A DNA stretch of 41,305 nt from Bacteroidota bacterium (GTDB taxonomy: Bacteria; Bacteroidota; Bacteroidia; Chitinophagales; Chitinophagaceae): NCBI GenBank assembly GCA_029561305.1, contig JAKQJG010000168.1, positions 1-41,305 on the forward strand, written 5' to 3'. The translations under genes were made by a program, and so were the position numbers. Below are positions 1 through 7,600 of the stretch, in pieces. Within the stretch, counting starts at the first letter, position 1. The number at the start of each line of letters is the position of its first letter. The notes below the pieces were generated by a model, which searched no databases, was not told the DNA's origin, and worked only from the letters and a program-made list of their open reading frames with translations.

Positions 1-536
1 CTGTCAACCAGGAGCAAAATACGATCAACACCGTACCGGATTCTGTACCGAAAGTGCTGGTATCACAGGATACAAATATCATAACTACAACCGGGGAAAG
101 GGTGATACTAAGAGATACGGTTCCAACTGTACAGTTAAAAAGTGATGTACCCGTTGATTCCATTGTCAATTTTGCTGAAACGCTTATTGGCATTCCTTAT
201 AAATATGCGTCAGCAAACCCGGCAGAAGGCTTCGACTGCTCTGGATTTATTACCTATGTATTCAACCATTTTAATATTGAAGTTCCCAGATCATCCATTG
301 GTTTTACTAATGCAGGTACGCAAGTTTTATTAGCTGAAGCCAAAAGAGGCGACCTGGTTCTGTTTACCGGAACAGACAGTTTGGCAACAGATGTTGGCCA
401 TATGGGAATCGTTGTTTCCAATAATAGTGGTCATGTTGAATTTATACACTCAACATCTGGCAAGGCTTACGGAGTTGTTATCACCCCGTTGAATGAATAT
501 TACCGGAAAAGATTTGTAAAAGTGGTGAGATGGTAA
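1..536 (+). CDS. NlpC/P60 family cysteine peptidase, 5' truncated by window edge
   Basis: The reading frame is open to the left edge, so the true start lies outside; the GTG at 54 is only an internal candidate. The protein ends with an NlpC/P60 domain, a papain-like fold that cleaves peptidoglycan stem peptides, usually at D-Glu-DAP bonds. Visible signatures are FDCSGF with the catalytic Cys, a VGHMGIVV segment with the catalytic His, and a following FIHSTS segment holding the third polar residue. The part before the domain is Val/Thr/Pro-rich and looks like a linker. Bacteroidota proteins of this type are usually exported lipoproteins, but the signal is not in the window. The family call is firm; the substrate is inferred. 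Confidence 0.88.
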   Translation, partial: VNQEQNTINTVPDSVPKVLVSQDTNIITTTGERVILRDTVPTVQLKSDVPVDSIVNFAETLIGIPYKYASANPAEGFDCSGFITYVFNHFNIEVPRSSIGFTNAGTQVLLAEAKRGDLVLFTGTDSLATDVGHMGIVVSNNSGHVEFIHSTSGKAYGVVITPLNEYYRKRFVKVVRW

Positions 537-586
537 GCATTGTATTCTACCTGGTTGCAGAATCCAGCCACCTGTAAATTAAAAAC

Positions 587-594
587 TACCTTCG
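587..594 (+). promoter_or_regulatory. Possible -7 element of the DEAD-box helicase gene
   Basis: TACCTTCG lies 18 nt before the helicase ATG and differs by one base from the Bacteroidota -7 consensus TAnnTTTG. No clear -33 TTTG is seen at the right distance, so this is weak. Confidence 0.3.
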
Positions 595-612
595 CCCCAT
601 ATTATTTTCGCT

Positions 613-1941
613 ATGACTTTTGATGACCTCAATTTAAACACCGCTTTGCTTTCTGCATTAGACGATCTGGGCTACACTACTCCCACCACCATACAGGAAA
701 AAGTATTTCCCGTGGTAATGTCTGGCAGGGATGTATGCGGTATTGCACAAACAGGTACCGGCAAAACATTTGCCTACCTCCTGCCCTGCCTGCGGCAATG
801 GAAGTTTTCAAAAGATAAATCGCCACAAATATTAATTGTAGTACCCACAAGAGAACTGGTGGCACAGGTGGTGGAAGGCGTAAAAAAACTAACGCCTTAT
901 ATGAGCCTGGTGGCAACAGGTGTGTATGGCGGCGTAAACATCAACACGCAAAAACTGGAAATAGAAAAAGGGGTGGATGTATTGGTGGCTACTCCCGGCA
1001 GGCTCTACGATTTAGCAATGACGGGTGCCTTTAAAACTAAAACTATCAAAAGACTGGTGATAGATGAAATGGATGAAATGCTGAATCTTGGCTTTCGTAC
1101 CCAAATAAAAAACATACTCGACCTGTTACCTGCTAAAAGACAGAACCTGTTGTTTTCTGCCACCATTACAGAAGAAATTGAAACGCTGATTGAAACTTAT
1201 TTCAACGACCCGGTAAGAGTGGAAGCTGCACCAACAGGTACACCATTGGAAAATATTTTACAAACTGGTTATAATGTGCCCAACTTCAATACCAAGGTAA
1301 ACCTGCTCGAACTATTATTAACGGAAGATAAAAGTATGACAAAGGTGCTGGTGTTTGCAGCCACCAAACAATTAGCCGACGACCTGTTTGAAAAATCAGA
1401 ATCCATCTTCCCCGGCACTGCAGGCGTGATACATTCCAACAAAGAACAAAATCACCGCTTTAATACAGTCAAGCAATTTAAAGACGGAACATACCGCTTT
1501 ATCATTGCTACTGATATTGTTGCCAGGGGCATTGACGTGTCCGGTGTTACCCATGTTATCAATTTTGATGTGCCTGCTGTACCAGAAAATTATATACACC
1601 GTATTGGCCGAACCGGCAGGTATGATAAAAAAGGAATCGCCATCACGTTTATAACCGCCAGGGAAAAACCACTCCAAACAGCTATCGAAACGCTGATGAA
1701 ATACGAGATCCCCATTTCACCTTTGCCTGCCAACCTTTTAATAAGTGATGTGCTGACAGAAGACGAGAAACCTAAAGTGTATATGAAAATTATACAACCA
1801 AAGAAACGTAAGAAAGAAGAAGTGGGGCCAGCCTTTCATGAAAAATCAGCCAAGAACAGCAAGGTCAATTTTATTATAAAAAAGAAAGACCGGATGATGG
1901 CGAAGTATGGCAAGCCAATAAAAAGGAGCCGAAAGAAATAG
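613..1941 (+). CDS. DEAD-box ATP-dependent RNA helicase with DEMD motif II
   Basis: A 442-aa two-domain RecA-like helicase that remodels RNA or RNP using ATP. In order: Q-motif region (TPTTIQ), motif I AQTGTGKT, Ia PTRELV, Ib TPGRL, motif II as VIDEMDEML, motif III SAT, motif V ATDIVARGIDV and motif VI HRIGRTGR. The last ~50 residues are strongly basic (KKRKKEE, ending KRSRKK), as in RhlE/DbpA-like cold-shock or ribosome-assembly helicases, where such tails bind RNA. The oddity is Met in place of Ala in the DEAD tetrad. The ATG at 613 starts just before the Q-motif and suits the family. It converges on the next gene with a 9-bp gap. The specific RNA target is unknown. Confidence 0.95.
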   Translation: MTFDDLNLNTALLSALDDLGYTTPTTIQEKVFPVVMSGRDVCGIAQTGTGKTFAYLLPCLRQWKFSKDKSPQILIVVPTRELVAQVVEGVKKLTPYMSLVATGVYGGVNINTQKLEIEKGVDVLVATPGRLYDLAMTGAFKTKTIKRLVIDEMDEMLNLGFRTQIKNILDLLPAKRQNLLFSATITEEIETLIETYFNDPVRVEAAPTGTPLENILQTGYNVPNFNTKVNLLELLLTEDKSMTKVLVFAATKQLADDLFEKSESIFPGTAGVIHSNKEQNHRFNTVKQFKDGTYRFIIATDIVARGIDVSGVTHVINFDVPAVPENYIHRIGRTGRYDKKGIAITFITAREKPLQTAIETLMKYEIPISPLPANLLISDVLTEDEKPKVYMKIIQPKKRKKEEVGPAFHEKSAKNSKVNFIIKKKDRMMAKYGKPIKRSRKK

Positions 1942-1950
1942 CTGGCTGTG

Positions 1951-2166
1951 TTATTTCCTGTCGATCATGTTCACATACAAATCCTCCACCCGTTTTCTTG
2001 CCCAGGGTGTTTTACGTAAAAAAGTAAGACTCGATTTGATGCTAGGGTTGCTGGTAAAACAATTTATCCTTATCATTTCACCCAGCGCTTCCCAGCCAAA
2101 ATGAGTGACCAGTTCATTTAATATTGCTTCGAGAGTTTTGCCATGCAAGGGGTCTTTTGATATCAT
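1951..2166 (-). CDS. VF530 family (DUF2132) small DNA-binding protein
   Basis: A 71-aa protein with the conserved signature of the VF530/DUF2132 family: [13 protein letters not shown] near the start, the HFGW motif, INCF followed by [18 protein letters not shown]. The family is a small helical fold first described structurally from Vibrio fischeri and proposed to bind DNA; its cell role is not established. Length is full for the family and there is no signal peptide. It stands alone on the minus strand, tail to tail with the helicase. Confidence 0.88.
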   Translation of the reverse strand: MISKDPLHGKTLEAILNELVTHFGWEALGEMIRINCFTSNPSIKSSLTFLRKTPWARKRVEDLYVNMIDRK

Positions 2167-2293
2167 CGGTGGTTTTTACTTATATTATAAACTTTACAAT
2201 AAAGGGTGTTCATCAGAAGTTAAAACAAGAAAGTGCAATAAGGAGAGTGTGATTTTTCACAAGTCTCCAGAGTGAAAGATAAAGTAATCTATC

Positions 2294-2352
2294 GTTCCTA
2301 CGGAACTTGCTGCTTATACCTCTTTTTTACCAACATGCAGTCCCTACGGGAC
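2294..2352. repeat. Pair of related 13-bp palindromes, REP-like
   Basis: Two short palindromes of the form GTyCC-TAC-GGrAC lie 33 bp apart: GTTCCTACGGAAC at 2294-2306 and GTCCCTACGGGAC at 2340-2352, with a T-rich then ACCAACAT linker between them. I recall similar GTCCC/GGGAC units with the same linker in other Bacteroidota intergenic regions, which suggests a dispersed REP-like element, but copy number cannot be judged from one window. Confidence 0.55.
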
Positions 2353-2403
2353 CAATATCCTGCTCTTAACAGTTTAAAAATACAACAACACATTTTTGAA
2401 GTT

Positions 2404-2997
2404 TTACACCCTTTTCAACCAGCCCGTAATACTCATCCTGCTACGATGTGCTTGTGTAACTTCATGCTCCATCTCATCGCTCTTAAAAAATACAGCGGTT
2501 TGTGCATGTGGCAGTATTCGTTGCACTTCGTCATTTTGATACAGCAACAATTGCCCGCCATCTTCCTCCACCCAGTCTGTATTCAAATAATTGATCAACG
2601 AATATTTCCTGTTGCTGTCGTTTTTAAACTGGTCTTTATGGCGTTTGTAAAAACTACCCTCTTCGTACACAGCGTAATGAAATTCATATCCATTAATGCC
2701 GGTATAGCAGGTACTGTTCAACCGATCGATAAAATCCTCAGCCTGTTGTAAAAACTCCTGTTCAAAAATATTAGCATGGGTCTTGTCCATCCAGTAAATC
2801 TTATCGCCCCGCATTTTTTGTTGAGCATCTTTCACCATTTCGTTACCAATGCCTGCCGTCTGCATCATATCATCCTTTTGCAGTTGGGCAATATTTTGCT
2901 GAAGCCCATTTGACAGGCGTTCACTTAAAAAACCGGTATCAATACCAACATTATTGTCAAGATAACTGTCAATCAGCAGATCGAAAGGATTGTTCAT
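2404..2997 (-). CDS. 2OG-Fe(II) oxygenase (prolyl 4-hydroxylase-like)
   Basis: A 197-aa cytosolic protein from the ATG at 2997; an in-frame ATG at 3045 would add 16 residues, but the shorter form begins MNNPFDLLIDSYLD as expected for the family. The dioxygenase signature is complete: HKD supplies the HxD iron ligands, EMEHEV the distal His, and RSRMSITGWL the Arg that binds the 2-oxoglutarate carboxylate. Between them lie YSLINYLN and EDGGQLLLY, the core strands typical of the P4Hc/SM-20 group. Such enzymes hydroxylate protein or small-molecule substrates using O2 and 2-oxoglutarate; the substrate here is unknown. No operon partner is evident. Confidence 0.88.
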   Translation of the reverse strand: MNNPFDLLIDSYLDNNVGIDTGFLSERLSNGLQQNIAQLQKDDMMQTAGIGNEMVKDAQQKMRGDKIYWMDKTHANIFEQEFLQQAEDFIDRLNSTCYTGINGYEFHYAVYEEGSFYKRHKDQFKNDSNRKYSLINYLNTDWVEEDGGQLLLYQNDEVQRILPHAQTAVFFKSDEMEHEVTQAHRSRMSITGWLKRV

Positions 2998-3081
2998 TTT
3001 AATTGTTGAGCAGGCAAGGTAGTCTTTGTGATCCGGTAATAGCATCCAGAGAAGTAAGAACTCACTTTATCCTTCATCCAT

Positions 3082-3111
3082 AAAAAAGAGCCCGCAAGAA
3101 TACAGGCTCTT
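3082..3111 (-). terminator. Rho-independent terminator of the Xre regulator gene
   Basis: Read on the minus strand, AAGAGCC and GGCTCTT arms (3105-3111 and 3086-3092) form a 7-bp stem, followed by a run of T (complement of 3082-3087). It lies 27 bp after the regulator stop codon. Confidence 0.75.
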
Positions 3112-3138
3112 ATATAATACAACTCAAACTAAAAAAAA

Positions 3139-3477
3139 TCAGCGGTGATTACCCGCAGAAAAATATTTATTCATATTCTCCATCAATACCACGATCCGGT
3201 GAAGCAGGTCTTTACTTAACGCCTGCTGATCCGTAAATATTTGTTGCGGCCCAGCCAGCAATTGCTCCGGCTTTACACCCAACGCATCCGCAATATCTTC
3301 CATCCGGTGCAGTGTTATTTCGGCCAGGTCATTTTCGATCTGGCTTAGCGCCGCTGAAGTGATCCCGATCGTATTGGCCAGTTCCTGTTGCTTTATCCCC
3401 TTCAAATCTCTCCACAGGCGTATATGACGGCCAATACGAAGCCGGTATTCGGTTTTTGGTTTTATATATTTTCTCAT
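3139..3477 (-). CDS. Xre-type helix-turn-helix transcriptional regulator
   Basis: A 112-aa protein from the ATG at 3477 (a further ATG at 3510 would add 11 residues). The N-terminal half is an HTH_3/Xre domain: IGRHIRLWRDLKGIKQQELA, then IGITSAALSQIENDLAEIT as the recognition helix and following turn, then MEDIADALGVKPEQLL. The C-terminal ~45 residues are helical and may dimerise. The 3477 start leaves room for a 5' leader and is followed by AT-rich codons, so I prefer it. The gene is divergent from the envelope protein at 3622, and the region between them holds an ACTTAA/TTAAGT palindrome that may be its operator. Target genes are otherwise unknown. Confidence 0.85.
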   Translation of the reverse strand: MRKYIKPKTEYRLRIGRHIRLWRDLKGIKQQELANTIGITSAALSQIENDLAEITLHRMEDIADALGVKPEQLLAGPQQIFTDQQALSKDLLHRIVVLMENMNKYFSAGNHR

Positions 3478-3523
3478 ACTGGTTAACTGCGAAATAGCGG
3501 GCGGCTGCATTACGGAACACTAA

Positions 3524-3561
3524 ACTTAAATTTATTATCGCATTACTTAATAATGTTAAGT
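3524..3561. promoter_or_regulatory. Candidate operator: ACTTAA-N5-TTAAGT palindrome plus an extra half-site
   Basis: A perfect 6-bp inverted repeat, ACTTAA TAATG TTAAGT, spans 3545-3561 between the divergent Xre gene and the 3622 gene. A further ACTTAA half-site begins at 3524, exactly 21 bp (about two helical turns) from the first. On the minus strand the 3522-3529 half-site reads TAAGTTTA, one base off a TAnnTTTG -7 element, so binding there would block the regulator's own promoter. Operator function is inferred from symmetry, spacing and position. Confidence 0.5.
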
Positions 3562-3621
3562 GCTAAATATTTCAAAAAATAAGGAAGCAGCTCATATTTG
3601 CAGCTTACCCAATTCACCAAC

Positions 3622-4488
3622 ATGCTTAGCTTGCCTTCAATGCCTGCTATTATTTTGCTGCTGCTTTTTACAGGCTGGGGCAATATTACTATTTGCCAGG
3701 CCCAAACAGACAGCACAGAAATGGAGGAAACTGAAGAAGAGGAAATAACGGATACGATAATAAAAGACAAAAAACCGGAATTGTTTACCAGTGGCTTTAT
3801 TGATATTTTCAATAGCGGGCAGGTTAATGCATCAGCAAGGTTCCTTCGGCTCAATATTGGGGAACCCGGAAAATTCTCAGTGCCATTATCATTTTATTCA
3901 GGTGTATCATCCAACAATTTTCAAACCCAGTCTGCACAACCTTTCGACCCAAAATCAAATGCACATCTGATAGTAGATTATATTAATCCGCTGAGTGGCC
4001 TGATCAATGTTTCCAGCGAATCCATCATATTTTTTAAGAAAAGCTGCAAAATCACCAAACCCGGTTTTACGTATCAAATTGGTGAACGATTGCTGACCGG
4101 CTACCGTACTGTTTATGAAAGTGACGAAGAACATACTGCCGGAACAGAAACGGTAACTCCTGTAAATTTCTTTAATACTTTCGGCAGCCTTGGCCTTTAT
4201 TTTCAAACAGGTGCCTGGGAAAAAAATAATAAAGAAGACAATGAAGTTGGCCTCTTCTGGCTTAGCCTGCGGTTGATAGCCTGTTATACATCACCTAAAC
4301 AGATAAAGGCCTTTTTACCCGACGTTGAAACCAGCGGTATTTATACAGGTTATTCTTTTGGCTTTGGGGTGGAAATAAACAGTGTGGTAAATCTAAAAGT
4401 GCTGTACTACAAATACATCAAACAGCCGGAGATTGAATATTATCCTTCCATCTACCAGTTTTCTTTCAATTACTGTCTCAAGAATTAA
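3622..4488 (+). CDS. Hypothetical exported protein, possibly outer-membrane associated
   Basis: I do not recognise the family. The ATG at 3622 gives 288 residues and begins with a hydrophobic signal peptide (PAIILLLLFTGWG, cleavage probably after CQA); an upstream TTG at 3598 would only lengthen the leader. A very acidic stretch (EMEETEEEE) follows. The rest is rich in alternating aromatic and glycine segments such as YSGVSSNNF, YTGYSFGFGVEIN and YQFSFNYCLKN, ending in a beta-strand, which suggests beta-barrel or beta-sandwich structure at the cell surface. It is divergent from the Xre regulator and may be controlled through the shared intergenic palindrome. Confidence 0.7.
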   Translation: MLSLPSMPAIILLLLFTGWGNITICQAQTDSTEMEETEEEEITDTIIKDKKPELFTSGFIDIFNSGQVNASARFLRLNIGEPGKFSVPLSFYSGVSSNNFQTQSAQPFDPKSNAHLIVDYINPLSGLINVSSESIIFFKKSCKITKPGFTYQIGERLLTGYRTVYESDEEHTAGTETVTPVNFFNTFGSLGLYFQTGAWEKNNKEDNEVGLFWLSLRLIACYTSPKQIKAFLPDVETSGIYTGYSFGFGVEINSVVNLKVLYYKYIKQPEIEYYPSIYQFSFNYCLKN

Positions 4489-4674
4489 AACAACCCAGCG
4501 GGTGATCCTGCATTCCAGGCAGTGAGGCAGCGTCTGTTGGAAAAAGCCTTTACAAGATCCATTTTTAAAGTAAAAAACGACTATTCGGACAGGTTTTACT
4601 GTTATTAAAACTGCCTATGCTATTTTTGGGCAAACTGTTTGCATATAAACTGGCAGTTTTGGTAATTTACAAGC

Positions 4675-7600
4675 GTGAGTTTTAGCCCAAAAAAGATATT
4701 AAAGAAAACCTTTGCCTGGTTCCTGCGGGTGCTGGGTATATTGGTATTACTGTTGCTGATTGCCTGGCTGCTGCTTCAAACCCAATGGGGCAAAAATGTA
4801 GTGAAAGACCAGGCGGTCAAATACCTGCAAAACAAACTCCAGACAACAGTCGCCATAAAAGGGATCACGATCGAGTGGTTTTCTCACATCAAACTTACCG
4901 GTGTGTATGTGGAAGACAGGGAAAAAAGAAAATTATTAAGCGTTGGCGAACTGGATGTGAAATATGATATCAGTGATATTTTCTCCAACAAGCTGGATAT
5001 TCCTGAAGTAAGTGTGACGCAGTTGGAAGTGAACCTGTTCAGGGCCCGGACAGATTCCAATTTTAATTTTAGTTTTATCCCTGCAGCCTTTTCAACCGCA
5101 GGGCAAACAGAAAGCCAGGATACAACCGGCAGTGCTTTTGTGCTGGGACTAGGTAAAGTCTCGCTCAACCAGTTACAATTTTTAATGGATGACGGATATG
5201 GTGGACAGTATTACAAAGTTGCGCTGAGTACTTTTAATACAGAAGTGGATGAGTTTGACCTCAACAAAATGCAGTTCCATGTAAAACAGGTGTTTAGTGA
5301 TTCGCTTAACTGTGGTATCAAGTTGACTTCACCCTATTTAGTGAAACAAGAACAACAAACCAGTGAAACAACAAATTTTTTATTTAGAGCCGACAGTATA
5401 CAACTGGCCAATAATATTTTTAGTTTTGAAAATCCGGAAACGGACATGCTGGTGCAAACAACTGCCAGTTTGCTGGGTGGAAGTAAACTGAATTATAACC
5501 AGGTGAACCTGCATGTAAATGCCCATTACATTACCCTGAGAGAACATACTACCAAAGTGCAAATAAAAACTGCTGTAAAGAATGCCGGCACTGATTCATT
5601 AGTTGCAGACAGCACGCTGCCATTTACTTATTTTGTAAACCACCTTGATATCATCAAAAGCAAGGTAGTCTTTGATGATCTTGCTGCACCTGTTTTAAAT
5701 GGCAGGCAAATGGACTACAGTCATCTTGCTTTTAGCAATATTGATATCCATACCGATAGTACGGGATACGATGGCAGAAAATATTTTTCGACTGTAAAGC
5801 AGCTTGGTGCGGAAGAAAAAAGTGGTTTTAATTTACAGCAGTTAAGTACACAGGTACAATATGCAGATTCATTTGTATCACTTAAAAAGATCATTCTTAA
5901 AACGCCTTACAACCAGATTCAGGGTGATGCATTTATCTCTTATCCATCTATTGCAGCAATAACTACCCGCCCTGCTGCCACTAACGTAAATCTGTATATT
6001 AAAAACAGCAGCCTCCAACTGGATGAACTGCTTTTCTTTAACCCTGCACTAGCTGCCAACGTTTCTTTTAAACCTTTGCTCGGTAAAAAATTTTTACTCA
6101 ACACCGTTGTTAATGGAACGCTGGAAAAACTATCGATCCCTTCTTTGCTGATGCAGCAGGCAAATACCAAACTACTGGCCAGCGCACTGGTTTATCACCC
6201 GATGGATGTAAATAAACTGGCGATCGACCTTACTTTAAAAGAATTTTCCGGCAACAAAAAAGAGCTATTGGCTTTTCTTCCACCTAATACCATACCGGAT
6301 TCATTTTTGAGTTACATTCCTGAAACTTTCTCCATCGCAGGTTCCTACAAGGGTAAACCGGATGATTTTTTTGCAGATCTGCAGTTAAAAAGTCCGGACG
6401 GATTTGTCAGCATTACAGGAACCAGCAAAGACATCACAGATAAGGATAAAGCTGTGTATGACCTTGACATCATAACCGATAATTTAAAATTGGGAAAGCT
6501 GATGCAGGATAGCACATTTGGTAACATAACGGTTTCGGCTAAGCTAAAAGGAAAAGGCTATGATATAAAAACAATGAACGCAGCTTATGATATAAAACTG
6601 AAACAGGCACGCTATAACAATTATACCTACAACGGCGTATCGCTTACCGGCATTATTGCAAAACAAAAGGTAAGCGCTAAATTAAATTCTACAGACCCCA
6701 ACCTGCAGCTTACATCAGACACTTATTACGACCTGAGTAATACAGATGGCAGTTTTAAAACAAACACCAGCATTGATAACATCAATCTTACCAAACTTGG
6801 TTTTTCAAAAGACACCATAATAATAAAGGGAAGTATCAATGCAGACTTTCCTGAATTTGATACCACCGCTATGACCGGATTTGCCCATATCACCGGGGTG
6901 AATATCAAATATCAAAAGAAAAAATACCAGCTGGATACTTTAAAGATCAATGCCACACATGCAGCTGATACGCAATCCCTATCGCTTACAACACCTTTTG
7001 CAGACGCTGTTTTAAAAGGTGAATATACGTTTAGCAATATCGGCCCTGCAGTTACTTCTGTCATTAATAAATATTTATATAAAGAAACCGCTGATATCTT
7101 TTTTGATCCCCACGTTGCTGCCAGATTAAATATGAATGTGCATATACCAGATAGTTTGGCGGGCATTATGGGCATGACATCTATAAAACCTTTTATAGCC
7201 ACTGGAGCCATCAACACGGACAGTGCTGAACTTGCTTTTGCAGCGGTGATTCCGGGGATGAAATATGGTACTTATATTATAGATACGGTAACCATTGCTG
7301 CCAATAGCGACGACACCAAACATGAATCGCTTTCGTATGTTTTTAAAGTAAACAGGATAACAGCACCATCTTTTATCTTACCTGAATCCGTGACCGGTGG
7401 TAAAATAAGCAAGGGCATAATAGATGGCCGGATTGCGCTGCTGGATGATGACAGAGAAACGAGGTACCTGCTGCCCTACACCATCACCAACGATACACTC
7501 CTGCCGTATCTGCACATACATGATTCACTCCTGATCAATAAACGGAAGTGGGCAGTTAATGATAGTAACATTATCTATTTATCCGCAGAAAAATTAAAAG

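Noticed and set aside
2272..2751. 159-codon + strand frame
   Set aside because: It is antisense to the well-supported 2OG-Fe(II) oxygenase and has no domain of its own.
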